Part shown: piece after piece, positions 12,323 through 23,215 of the stretch
How the letters are laid out: each line of letters begins with the position of its first letter
How positions within the stretch are numbered: position 1 is the first letter of the stretch
Origin: Camellia lanceoleosa
Taxonomy: Eukaryota; Streptophyta; Magnoliopsida; Ericales; Theaceae
Direction of reading: 5' to 3'
Length of the DNA stretch: 64,000 bases
NCBI GenBank assembly: GCA_025200525.1
Contig: CM045761.1
Coordinates: forward strand, 59,917,438 to 59,981,437
Notes under the pieces: model-generated
Database searches by the model: none
What the model was told of the DNA's origin: nothing
The model's input: the letters and a program-made list of their open reading frames with translations, nothing else
Translations under genes and position numbers: made by a program

Positions 12323-13109
12323 ATTTCTCCCTTTTAAAGTTTGTATAGAAAATACATTTTACTAGAACAAGTTTAAAAAATAGATGTTTCATGGTCAGTT
12401 GTTTCTTTCTTCCCTGCTATTGTGTGCATCATAGCAGCATTCTTGAATGATATTAGTATCACATTTAGTATTCAAAATAACCTCAAGATAAAATGGTAAT
12501 GATCAAATTCCATGATTATGCTTATTTGGTCTTTTGCCCTACTTGACTTTATAATATAAATTGCTTTGTATAGGTTTATGTTATTTAGTTGACCTTCACT
12601 TTAGTGACTTTAGACCTAGATTAAATGCTAAAGAGTTTGCTCCTAGAAGTACACATGCCCTTTGGAAACCACATTTGTAATTGTTTCATTCTTTTTGACT
12701 CCTTTCAGTGCTCTATTGATGCAAAACATTTCCATCAATTTGACTAGCCTCGACTTTGAGGAACATGTAAGTGCCATCTCTACCAAGTGTTGCATTATAT
12801 TTTCTTGGCATCTACTACGTGAGCATAGTTTAGATGGTGGATCTGATTACCTAAACCTCATTTAATATCACTTGAATCAGAGAAACTATACTGCATCACC
12901 AAGTTCTTCAGCACACTTAAGGTTCTATTTAGTTGCCTTGTGCTTTCTTTGTTTCTGGCCCAGTATTTAACTATATGCTTGTTGCCTAATTAATTGCTCT
13001 TGATTCTCTATAATTCTCAAATCAAGAAAATCCCGATATAATTACTTTCCCTGTAAGTATTCCTCAACAGCCCTACTAGCATTTAACTATGCAATATAGA
13101 TAACAGTGG

Positions 13110-14695
13110 CGGGCACAGAAATTCTATGGATGTCACAGGTAGCTTTCTCGTGACAAATAGATCCTATGGGGACAGACGACATGTAATTAGCACACATAGG
13201 TCAGAAGTTAGAGTCGAAAACGCCATAAACTTAGCCCAAAAAGGCCGTTCGGGATCTGCAAATACAAAACAACTCCAAAACCACTATATGGACATCATGA
13301 GAAACTTCCTCGTCACAAATAAGACATGTGGGGATAGACGGCATGCAATTAGCACATGTAGGTTGGGAGTTAGAGTTAAAAACGCCTTAAACTTAACCGA
13401 AAAAAAACGTTTGGGGGGCGAAAATGCAAAAAAGCTTCCGAACCACTCTATAGATTTCACGGGCAAATTCCTCGTGACAAATAGGCCCTATGGAGACAGA
13501 CATCATATAATTAGCGCACACAGGTTGAGACTTAGAGTCGAAAACGTTTTAAACTTAGCCGAACAAGGCCATTCGGGGGTCAAAAATGCAAAACAACTCC
13601 CAAAACACTCTATGGATGTCACGGGAAGCTTCCTTGTGAAAAAAAGGACCTGTGCAGACAAACGGCATGTAATTAGCACACATAGGTTGGGAGCTAGAGT
13701 CGAACATGCCTTAAACTTAGCTGAAAAAAGCCGTTCAGGGGGAGAAAATATAAAACAACCCCCAAACCACTCTATGGATGTCATGGGAAGCTTACTAATC
13801 ACAAATAGGATCTATGGGGCAAATGACATGTAATTAGCACACGTAGGTTGGAAGCTAGAGTCGAAAATGCCTTAAACTTAGCCCAAAAAGGCCGTTTGGG
13901 GATCGAAAATGCAAAACAGCCCCTAAACCACTCTATAGACATCACAAGCAACTTCCTTGTGAAAAATAAGACTTGTGTAGACAAACGACATGTAATTAGC
14001 ACACGTAGGTTGGGAGTTAGAGTCAAAAATGCCTTAAGCTTAGCCGAAAAAGGTCGTTCGGGGGGCGAAAATGTAAAATAGCTCCCGAATCACTCTTTGA
14101 ATGTCACAAGCAACATCCTCATCACAAATAGGACCTGTGGGCCAAATGACATCTAATTAGCATGCATAGGTTGGGAATTAGAGACGAAAACGCCTTAAAC
14201 TTAGTTGAAAAAGGTCGTTCCAAGGTTGAAAATGCAAAACAGCACCCAAACCACTATATCGATGTCATAGAAAACTTCCTCATGACAAATAGGATCTTTT
14301 GGGATAGACAGCATGTAATTAGCACATATAGGTTTGGAGTTAGAGTCAAAAACGCCTTAAACGTAGTGGAAAAGGCCATTTGGAGGGCGAAAATACAAAA
14401 CAACCCCTGATCCACTCTATGGATGTCACCGGCAGCTTCCTCATAACAAATAGGATCTATGGAGATAGATGGCATGTAATTAGAACTCGTAGGTTGGGAG
14501 TTAGAGACAAAAATGCCTTAAACTTAGCTAAAAAAAGTCGTTCGAGGGCGAAAATGCAAAACAGCCCCTAAACCAATCTACGGATGTCACGGGCAGCTTC
14601 CTCATGACAAATAGAACTTATGGAAAAACATGACATGTAATTAGCACACATAGACAGAGAGTTAGAGTCGAAAACGCCTTAAACTTAATCAATCT
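13110..14695. repeat. 161/162-bp tandem array, about 9.7 copies, inside the CACTA element
   Basis: The landmark TATGGA/TATAGA before GTCAC recurs at 13125, 13287, 13449, 13611, 13773, 13934, 14096, 14257, 14418 and 14579, spacings of 162 or 161 bases. Each unit also holds GACAAATAGGA-like, GTAATTAGCACA and AACGCCTTAAACTTAGCC blocks. The first five units are exactly 162 bases, so an open frame of 54-residue repeats runs for 235 codons. Later 161-base units shift the frame, arguing against a real protein. It looks like a local satellite amplified within the transposon. Confidence 0.9.
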
Positions 14696-15376
14696 AAAAT
14701 ATAGGTTGTTTTTGTTGAACATTATATTATTATTGCCTTATTGACAATGGTAATTGCATTTAAAAAGTTCTCTCTAAAATTTTTCTTCTTACAAATGGGC
14801 TGGTGGGTTGGTTTTGGGCTAACATCTCATCTCTAGTGAACAACTCAACTAAAACAATTTGAAATATAACTTGCATTTTTCCCCCTGAGTAGATGTATAA
14901 GAAGCTTTCCCACTGTCAACTAAAATTCAAATTGACAGATCTATAACCAATAAATATGTTTTTGTTGTCAACTTGAATGGTGATAGGCCTGGGATCGTAG
15001 TCCTTGTAATTTCTTACTCCGCTCATGTTACTACAATACAAATGAAATTTGACAATGCATATTTATTGATATATTGAAATGTGGCAAATTGGGCATGTAT
15101 GACCTTGACATCCAACTCTAGTTCTTGGTGCCACTTTGTTGTTGTAAGTTTGTATGCATCCAAACTGAAGAAGATGCACAGTTTAATTCACTCACCATAA
15201 CCTCTAATGTTTTTCCCTGAAACTATCAAGTTTGGATGCATTTATGGTACTAATGGCTGCAAATTTTTATTTATTTATTTATTTTTATTTTTATTTTTGT
15301 AGATGGCTTTTGGCATAGACTTGTGGAAATTCCATTTGTGTATGGAAGACAGTTTACATTTTCGTATAATCCTGCT
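14696..15376. other. CACTA interior between the tandem array and Cassandra
   Basis: No gene is recognised. The stretch is AT-rich and ends with (TTTA)n-like DNA at 15266-15300. The short open segment just after (15300-15370) could be a captured exon but matches nothing I recognise. Confidence 0.4.
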
Positions 15377-15482
15377 TGTAAGGTTCCGGTGTCCCACATC
15401 AGGAATGGAGGGGGAGTTCCTAGGCTATGAAAGTAAAAACCTGGACCCTTATATAGTATCGAGGCCTTTTCCCAGGTGGTAA

Positions 15483-15547
15483 GATCCCTAGTAGAACTCC
15501 CCAGTTAAGCGTGCTTAGGCTGGAGTAGTTCTGGGATGGGTGACCCA
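15483..15547 (+). promoter_or_regulatory. 5S rRNA-derived segment of Cassandra LTR 1 (Pol III internal promoter)
   Basis: The sequence has GATCCC..AGAACTCC, then AGTTAAGCGTGCTT and GGATGGGTGACC. These correspond to the middle and 3' half of plant 5S rRNA, including box A, the intermediate element and box C. The 5' third of 5S is not recognisable, so it is not a ribosomal gene. In Cassandra this segment is known to retain Pol III promoter character. Confidence 0.85.
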
Positions 15548-15624
15548 CTGTGAAGAACAAATCCATGCGGGCGTGACCCAAAGCGGATAATATCGATGAC
15601 GTGTGAAGGGTTGCGACATTACAA

Positions 15625-15638
15625 ATAGTATCAGAGCC
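15625..15638 (+). other. Cassandra primer-binding site (initiator tRNA-Met)
   Basis: ATAGTATCAGAGCC begins two bases after LTR 1 and matches the usual TGGTATCAGAGCC primer-binding site with one or two changes. Confidence 0.8.
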
Positions 15639-15855
15639 AACTCTCTGGAGTACCGAAATGTGGGCCCCTAGCGTCTCTCGGTGCATGTGGGTGAGCTTAT
15701 GAGCTGGTAGGCTACTACATGAGGACGTGCAGCCCTAAGAGAGGTGGATTATAAGGTCCCGATGTCCCAAATCAGGAATAGAGGAGGAGTTCCTAGGCTA
15801 TAAAAGTAAAAACCTAGACCCTTATATAGCATCGAGGCCTTTTCCCGGGTGGTGA

Positions 15856-15917
15856 GATCCCTAGTAGAACTTCCCAGTTAAGCGTACTTAGGCTGGAGTA
15901 GTTCTGGGATGAGTGAC
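15856..15917 (+). promoter_or_regulatory. 5S rRNA-derived segment of Cassandra LTR 2
   Basis: This is the second copy of the 5S-like block. It has AGTTAAGCGTACTT (one change from copy 1) and GGATGAGTGACC (one change in box C). Copy 1 keeps the canonical forms, so the two LTRs have drifted since insertion. Confidence 0.85.
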
Positions 15918-16384
15918 CCACTGGGAAGAACAAATCTATGCGGGCGTGACCCAAAGCCGACAATATCGATGACGTGTGAAGGGTTGGGGTGTTACACTGC
16001 TATTTTGTGATCCTCTATTTTTGTGTTGATTACTAGTAATCGTACAAATAAGTTATGGCATGGTACAGATTACTTTTGGCATTGAACGAATAATTATTAG
16101 CGTTGTACACTACCATCTGGCATGGTAGCGAATATATTTGTTGTGTACGTGCAATTCTTTATTTTGTATGAAATTATTATTTTAGGTCTCTATATACTTG
16201 GTTTGTATGAAATTTGATATTAAAAGTTATTCATTTTTTTATGGTTGGAAGCAAAATGGATGCAGATTGTGGAATGGTTGATAATATATATATATATATA
16301 TTGTTTTGTTTATATACATGATACAGGCTGCATAGAATACATACAAATTCTAAACAATTAATTTTAAAAAAAAAACACACAAAA

Positions 16385-16990
16385 TGATATTTTTGGCGAC
16401 CAAAACAATTGGTAGGTAAAAAGAAAGTAAATAACCTTTTGGTGACTAAATATTTAGTAGCCAAAAAAAAAAGACTTTATGTGACTAAAACTTAGTAGCT
16501 AAAAAAATAAAAAGAAAAAAAAAATTTTGGCGACCACATATTTAGTAGCCAAAACAAAATCAAATTTTAGGCAACTAAAACTTTAGTAGCTAAAAAATAG
16601 AAAAAAAAATGAAAAAAAAAATTGGCGACTAAATATTTAGTAGCCAAAAAAAAAAAAAAATAGACTTTAGGGACTAAAACATTTAGTAACTAAAAAAAAA
16701 CTGACGAATAAATATTTAGTAGTCCTACATAATATAAGTTTTTGGCGACAAAAATCTTTAGTCGCTAAAAATGCGCTAATTAATTTTATTTAAAAGCTTT
16801 TGGCAGCTAAAAAAATTAGTCGCCAATTGGGAACATTCGGCGACTAAACTTTTTTTAGTTGCTAATTATCTTTCGCGACAATTTTTCAATGACTAATCTG
16901 GCGACCAAAACTTTTAGTCAGCAAAAATAATCGGTGGCTAAAAAAGGACTTTTGGTGAAGAAAAATTTAGTAACCAAAAGTGTCATTTGT
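16385..16990. repeat. Right subterminal repeat array of the CACTA element
   Basis: Words such as GGCGACTAAATATTTAGTAGCC (a near-palindrome) and TTTTGGCGACC recur about 12 times, separated by A tracts. They are the mirror of the left array. The terminal inverted repeat follows at 16987-16997. Confidence 0.8.
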
Positions 16991-16997
16991 TGTAGTG

Positions 16998-17722
16998 TTT
17001 GTATATAGATATAGTACATATAGGTAGATAATAGGGATGTACAAAAAATCGAAAAGATGGACCAAACAGATTGAACTGGACAAAATCGACCATGTTTGGT
17101 CTTTTTTATAACAATAATCGATTTTTGCGGATTTTTAATTTGATTTTTTTTAATTTTTGGTTCGGTATCGATTTAAACACCTTGTGCATCAAACTAAACT
17201 GAAACCGACCGCTTCAATATATATTGTATATATAATTTATATAATTCAATAATATAATGATATTAATAAGTATAGTAAATTATTAATCTCAATTAATTAA
17301 TCTTATCATTTCTATAACCTAAGATAGTAACTTTTATTATATATAATCTTAACTCTAACTTATTATTTTTAAAGCCTTAGTATTTAGGCATCGTTTGTCA
17401 ACTAAAAAGTCACTATAAGTTGTCACATCACTCTCTCTACTTTTCTCCACATCTTTTCGTAAAAAGTCAAAAAATTACTAAAATAGTTTGTTCTCAAACA
17501 AAACCGTAGTATTATTTTTTTGTTTGTATTTTTGTCAATCTAAGAATTGAAAAATATTTATTAAATGGATGGATTGGATATGTTTCAAATAGTGGACAAA
17601 TAACTAATTCAATGTTTTTACATAGATTAGTGGCTACATTAAAAATGACTAAAGTTTGAAAGGTCCTAGTATTGATTAAATTGCACCGAATCAAACCATT
17701 TCAATCGGTTTGATTCGGTGCT
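16998..17722. other. Intergenic AT-rich DNA between the CACTA element and the next LTR
   Basis: No gene is seen. 17040-17220 contains GATTTTTGCGG / TTCGGT-type repeats. 17390-17510 has imperfect ends (GCATCGTTTGTCAACTA and TTCTCAAACAAAACC) that could be a small hAT-type MITE, but the boundaries are not convincing. Confidence 0.4.
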
Positions 17723-20630
17723 TGTAGACACCCCATTTCCCTAAGACTTGGGCGCTTTCTTTTTAATCACCCTATGATGAATAATAAAAAAGTGTTTCTC
17801 ACAAAATCCTCAACAAGAAAAATGAAATTTGCTTTTCTCTCAAAAACCATACACCCCATTTTGGCCAAACTATTTTAGACCTTAAAACCCTCTCTTCAAA
17901 ATATTTTTCCAAATGTTTCTACGATATTCCGAGGCTCCTATTTCAATTAAAATATTGTACTTTTCAGTAAATCGAGTAAGGATAAAGTGGAAATAAATGA
18001 AATGGATGTGAACTCTTTGAAATATATTTAAAAACATCTTATTTATAGGTTTAGAGTTGAAGGAAATAGGAGGGGATGGAAAAAAACTGGTTTAGGAAAA
18101 GGATGAGCATCAAATCGTTAATAAGGAAATGAATAGATTTACTAAATTAGGCGTATCTCTTTGTACACTTGAAATTTATATGTGAGGCCACCATCATTGG
18201 AAAGTAGACGTCTGGGGCTTCAATATAGACCCAAGAATCACTTAAAACCAAGTCCGTATAAAGGAGATATGCATATTTGAAGTTAAGTTTAAGAGCAGAT
18301 TTTGTTGACCTGGTCCGAGGAAAATTAATAGCCTTCACTAAATTAAGCATATCTCTTTGTACACTTGAAATTTTGATATGAGGCTATCACCATTGGAAAG
18401 TAGACTTTTGGGACTTCAATTTAGACCCAAGAATCACCTAAAACTGAGTCCGGATAAGAGAGATATGCCCGTTTGAAGTTTGATTTAAGAGCAAATTTTG
18501 TTGACCCGACCCAAAACAGCATCAGACCCCTTTTTTTTTTTTTTTTTTTTTGGTTCGGTTAGGACACCCCATTGACCCATTTTCTAATATATTCATCACC
18601 AAATGCATATACATTCATCCTCTATATCTAATGCTTGACCCATTGGAGATAAAGCTCCACTTTTATCTCCTATTAGCTCCATTAGTACTCCATTAGCTCC
18701 ATTGTCATCCTTGTCATCCCCATCACCTTTGTCTTCCACATTGTCCCCCATTCCTTGACTTGTTTATTCATTCATGGCTTATACATTCAGATTGTATATT
18801 AAAGAGAAGGAGGATGGAATGGGAAGAAAAAAAAATCATTCGAGAGAGTTAGAGAGAAAAGAGAGCAAAAGAGGAAAAATTGTCTAAAGTGCAACCTTGA
18901 GCCAAAACACTTCCAAGCTTCCATAGCTACTAAAATTCCTCATTTCCATACACCAAAACCCCTCCAAAAATTCTGATATAGCCAAAGATCAATTACCTTG
19001 ATCATAAGGAAGAGTGTTTAGTGATTGAAGGCAAGAAAAACTAGAGAGTTAGCCACTTTCTATACCATAAACTCCATAATTTCAAATTGAGGATTTGAGA
19101 ACACATTTCCTACACTTGAGGGTGATCAAGAGGGAGTTTGTGAACTAAAGAGTCCATCCTTTCCTTAGAAGGTGAATTTCACAAACTTTACATGTTCTTG
19201 CATTTCTTACTTATTTTGCTCTTTTGCTTTGATTTCTTGTTATATTATATATTGTTGTAATCTAATTGAAAGTGGTGAGTTACGACTCCTATATATATTG
19301 TTTTAGTTCTGTTTTTGTTGTGGAAATCTAAGAAAACAGAGTTTGGTCGAGCCTATAGGCTACCTGGCCCGTTAGTTGGTCGGGTAGTTACCTAAAAGTA
19401 CACCATCGCGCCCGCGACCTTCATGACCGTGCCCGCGACCTGTAGGAAAAATCAAGCATCCTTCCGATGTTGAGAAGATCAACCTCCGATGGTCTTTGAG
19501 GCGCTTGAAACTGCTATTTTCTTATATTTATTTTATTTTGAGTATTTGTGCGGAATTTTATATTTTGTTGTAATATTTATTCATCTCCTTTAGATTTGTA
19601 ATATTTAAAATATTGTAATAATTCCCCATCCCCACTTCTCATCTATCCTATTCTTTAATTGTTTTTCCTGACTGTACATTTGTATATATCTTGCATGCCA
19701 TGCATATCCATACTTTTACATACATGATTCATGGCTAGATCCAGCTAGATTTGCATCTTTGTGTTTTAATTGATTATTACATGATTTTGTGCACTATCGC
19801 ATGTTTTGCAATATGCCATATTTTTGAAGCCAAATCTTTAGAAGCGTTCTTGTGTATATATTGCATTAAGATTTTGTATATAGGATCATGCATATTTTAC
19901 TAACTTTGTTTTGTAGCTGTTCGTGAGACGTCGATAAATATGTAAGTTGTTATGCTTTTAGCATCCCGTTTGTGTGCATTTTTCTTATTATGTTTGAGCA
20001 TCCTACCATGTGGCTGCTTGCTTACTTGATATAACTATATGAATGTCAGTGGATAGAGGTTGTGTCGCTTAATTTAGAATGATATTGATTTTTCATATTT
20101 GTAAACTCAATTTCTTTGGATTGTGCATCCTCAAAACTTTTTCAAAATATTTAAAATCAAATTGTTCCAAAATGAATGACATAGTCTATACTTGTATGCT
20201 TCACATAGTAAATTTTTAGGATTTATTAAATAAATCGGAATATGAACATATAAAGCAAATAAAACTCATATCATGGTTTAGTAGATGCCGATCTTTGATC
20301 GGGTGAGCGGGGGTACTCATTATTGATCTTCCCCTATCATACCTAAGGTTTCGAGCCAAACATCTTTGGTTTCGACGAACAGGAGCCTTGGTACGAATCA
20401 TGGGTTTTCTAATGTCCCAAAATATTAGGTAGCGACTCTAAAATCTGATGACGCAATTTATTTTTGACAAAATTGCAATAAAATAGATTTTCAATAAAGT
20501 TTTCAAAGTTAGACTCTCATCTATGTTTTGCATTGCATTCGTAAGACTAGATCGCAGAGATCTCGAGAGTCCGAACTGTTTAACGCGCACGGATACCGCC
20601 TAAGTATGTTATAGTGAAGTTTGATAGGAG
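17723..20630 (+). repeat. Diverged Tat-like LTR, probably solo
   Basis: It starts TGTAGACACCCCATTTCCC. Near its end (20270-20450) it shares the order 'atcatggtttagtagatgccgat' type block, GGGTGAGCGGGGGTACTCAT, CTTCCCCTATC and AGGTAGCGACTCT with 4840-5010 and with the reverse of 33640-33800. The 3' boundary is uncertain because no clear GTCTACA end is found; homology fades after AGAGTCCGAACTGT (20569-20582). No polypurine tract lies to the left and no coding sequence on either side, so it is best read as a solo or truncated LTR. CGGTG precedes it and recurs near 20680, which might be a remnant of the target site. Confidence 0.6.
18141..18530. repeat. Imperfect tandem duplication, two units of about 196 bp, inside the LTR
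   Basis: The unit beginning ACTAAATTAGGCGTATCTC at 18141 recurs from 18337 as ACTAAATTAAGCATATCTC. Both continue through TTTGTACACTTGAAATTT, CCATTGGAAAGTAGAC, AGACCCAAGAATCAC and GAGCAAATTTTGTTGACC. Confidence 0.85.
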
Positions 20631-20920
20631 AAGCATTCTGTATTGGCACTAAAAATAATAAAATCAGCATTATTGATTCGGTGAAAATATTTACCTAAAT
20701 ACCGTTGGTACCAAACCAATTACATCTTTAACAGATAGATAGATGAAGGTCTCACATAAATGATTGTCTAGAGAAAGACCAAATAAAAGGTCTAACCTAA
20801 CCTACCAAGAAAGCAAATCTATCACTATCAGCGAGACTAGGCCAAAAGAAACGTCACATAAAATTAACAAAAGCACAACCACTCCCATCTTCATTAATTA
20901 GGTTTGTTAAAGAAATTTTT

Positions 20921-21293
20921 AGGATAAATTACATTTTTAATCTTTGTACTTTAACTCAAATTTTATATTGGTCTCTATTATTTTAGTTTGAACAAATTGG
21001 TTCCTACATTTTAAACCTAGTTTTAATTTGATCCTTTTGTTCAAGTCGAAATTAACGATTTTAGAACACTTGTGAGTGTCCTGAGATACACAAGTAGAAA
21101 AAATAACGAAAATTACACTTCTGAGTCTCCTAAGATCCACACGTAAAAAAAAAAAAAAAATAACGAAATTTTGAATGAAAAGACCAAATTGAAACTAAGC
21201 TTAAAGTGTAAAGATTAACTTATTCAAATTAAAACAATAGAGATCAAAATAAATTTTAAATTAAATTACAGGAGCGAAAAGTATATTTTACCC
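20921..21293. mobile_element. Long-inverted-repeat MITE
   Basis: The left arm reads AGGATAAATTACATTTTTAATC and continues with TTTGTACTTTAACTCAAATTTTA. The right arm, reverse-complemented, reads GGGTAAAATATACTTTTCGC and continues TAATTTAATTTAAAATTTA. The arms pair imperfectly over more than 80 bp around an AACGATTTTAG / AATAACGAAATT centre. There is no coding capacity. Target duplication is not clear. Related copies are at 23885-24184 and 28115-28495. Confidence 0.6.
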
Positions 21294-22849
21294 AAAATCT
21301 TGAGTTAGAAATATCAAATATTTACTTGAATGACTTCGTGGGCAAGTCACAAGTTATTGTCACATCAAGGGAGGTTATTAATAACCACAAGTGTGAACAG
21401 GAATGGTTGAGATATTGGTTTATTTTTTTCAAACCTTAATTATTTTTGTTTTTTTTATTATATGTTTAGTTTATGCTATAGCTTATAAGCTTTTGTGTCG
21501 AGAAAAATCCTTTTTTTTTTCTTTAGTGAGGAGATAGAAAGAATAAATTTGAAATTCAAAAATAATTTCGAATATATATTATTTATTTTGTTCATATTAT
21601 AATTAGCTTGAGTTTACACTACTAAAAACAGGCCATTGTAATCCATTTCACCAATAAGAAGAAAGCCCTTAGGACAATGGTAGATGTAGATATGTACTGA
21701 GAATTTGTTCTTCAATAATTTTCATTTTGCACTCTCTATCAAATGGTAAAGAGCAGTGATATACACCCAAAAATAAATAAATAAATAAATAAAAACCATT
21801 CATACAAAATACTTATCATTAATAGAAAATTGCTATTCATAAAAAAAAATTTTAAAAAAATTTATATAAAATTTAGGATAAATTGCATTGATCTCTCTCG
21901 AGGTATAGAGAAAATATAGTAAGCCGCACATTTTTGGCATAATCAAATTGGGCTCTCTTAAGCTATATTTGGTAGGAGCATTTGATGAAGGAAAGGAAAA
22001 TAGAAAGAAAATGAGAAAGAATTGACAATATTCGAATTCCAAGTTATGTACTGTAGTTAGGTGTTTGTTAGCAACTGGCTGTTGTTGTTTATTATTCTGT
22101 TTTTTCTTTTCTTTTGTTGCTTGGTTGGTTGCTCACCAACTCGTTGTCATGCTAGCAAATGATTGGGTTTCCTCAATGGTGCCAACCTAGTTAAGATAGT
22201 TTTGCTTTGCTATAATGCTCTGTGCATACAACATCTTTATTGATGTAATTCCTTCGTTCAATCAATAAAGTTTCATTTTGCTGATAAAAAATAAAAATAA
22301 ATAATTTGTCTAAGTTGCTTAAAAATAGTAGATTATTTAAGTAATGATAATATAACAATAACACTAACACAAATAAAATAATAAATAATTTGTGGATGCA
22401 CAAGATGGATACAAAGTTCAAAAAAAATTGCAAAGCAATACAATTAGTCTTAAGATTATCAATCTATGTGGGTTGTGTACGTTATCTCATGTTTAGATTA
22501 ACTTAGGGTTATGAGAGGGAATAGACTGAATTAATTGTCATAATTATTTTAAATTCCACATCTTTTTACACACACACACATACAACCCCAAAAAAAAAAA
22601 GAAAAAGAAAAAGGGAGAGACAAAACAAGATGTTCAACTTAACCTACTAAGGCTTGGTTTGGGTTGTTAGAAAAAATTCAAAAAGTCAAAAAGTTACAAA
22701 AAAAAATAAAAAAGTCATCACTATTCACAAATTAAAAATATAAAAAAATTAATATACATAATATTTTAATACAAACCAACTTTACACCGTGAAAGGTACT
22801 GAATTGATGGAAAAGTACCGTGAAAAGAACAAAAAAAAAATTACATATA

Positions 22850-23215
22850 TATTTTCACTAAGTTGGACGATAATATTGGGCCCGTGGGGGCCCACCACGG
22901 GTCCAATTTTGATAATCCGAACCGCTAATATGTAGACATCGTCTAGTACTATATGCTTGTAAAAAATCACGTTGATCGGATATCGCTAACTACATGATCA
23001 TATCAGTTTTGTATAAAAAATTGATGGTGTTATAGTTAACGACTGACAAAAAAACGAATCCAATCAGATAGCTATAGATATCCGATCAACATGATTTTTT
23101 TAAAATATATAAAACTCGACGAGTTGTATACATTGAACGGTTCCGATTAGCAAAACAGGACCCGTGGTAGGCCCCCATTGGCCAAAGAACAACATCCAAA
23201 TGGTTGCCTGAAAAA
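22850..23215. mobile_element. Foldback element with long imperfect inverted repeats
   Basis: The left arm holds GGGCCCACCACGGGTCC, AATCCGAACCG and CACGTTGATCGGATATC in that order. The right arm holds the reverse complements in mirrored order (GATATCCGATCAACATG, GAACGGTTCCGATT, GGACCCGTGGTAGGCCC). Arms of about 140-170 bp flank a centre near 23030. The whole unit would form a large hairpin. It resembles foldback or Mutator-like MITEs, but the exact family and target duplication are not resolved. Confidence 0.65.

Larger units (their letters stand above)
10699..12766 (+). pseudogene. Captured fragment of a REVEILLE (RVE6/RVE8-like) MYB gene, two exons
   Basis: Exon A (10699-10809), after a TGCAG acceptor, encodes LPNFSQVYSFIGNVFDPNTT and then GHLQKLKKMDPIDVETV. 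Exon B (12709-12766), after TTTCAG and before GTAAGT, encodes LLMQNISINLTSLDFEEH. Together they match the conserved C-terminal block of the clock-related REVEILLE single-MYB factors of the LHY/CCA1-like group. The MYB DNA-binding domain is not seen. The exon A donor (ACAGTAC) lacks one G of the expected AG|GT, and exon B lacks one base near its start, so the frame is broken. A copia LTR sits in the intron. The fragment lies wholly inside the CACTA element, which suggests gene capture. Confidence 0.7.
15377..15996 (+). mobile_element. Complete Cassandra TRIM retrotransposon (5S rRNA-bearing LTRs)
   Basis: Two 247-bp LTRs lie at 15377-15623 and 15750-15996. Each contains the 3' half of plant 5S rRNA, and each LTR ends TTACA. 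The left LTR is followed by a primer-binding site (15625-15638) matching initiator tRNA-Met, and the right LTR is preceded by the purine tract AGAGAGGTGGA. The 5-bp target duplication CTGCT is perfect (15372-15376 and 15997-16001). With only 126 bp between the LTRs it codes for nothing, as is normal for Cassandra, a terminal-repeat retrotransposon in miniature mobilised in trans. It sits inside the CACTA element. Confidence 0.93.
8333..16997. mobile_element. Non-autonomous CACTA (En/Spm-type) DNA transposon, complete ends, 8.67 kb
   Basis: The left end is CACTACAACAA (8333-8343) and the right end is its exact reverse complement, TTGTTGTAGTG (16987-16997). Both ends are flanked by TTT (8330-8332 and 16998-17000), matching the 3-bp target duplication of CACTA elements. 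Each end carries a dense array of subterminal GGCGACTAAA / TTTAGTCGCC repeats, where the transposase of this superfamily is known to bind. No transposase gene (TNPD/TNPA type) is recognisable, so the copy is non-autonomous. Its cargo is a REVEILLE-like gene fragment, a copia solo LTR, a 161/162-bp tandem array and a Cassandra element. Confidence 0.88.

Noticed and set aside
13126..13833. 235-residue protein with 54-residue repeats
   Set aside because: The frame exists because the tandem unit is 162 bp. Later 161-bp units break it, and there are open frames on the opposite strand, as expected for a non-coding satellite.
15483..15917. Two 5S rRNA genes
   Set aside because: Only the middle and 3' part of 5S is present, and both copies lie in 247-bp direct repeats with primer-binding site, purine tract and CTGCT target duplication, which is Cassandra.
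17390..17510. hAT-type MITE
   Set aside because: The end sequences are only weakly inverted and no target duplication is visible.
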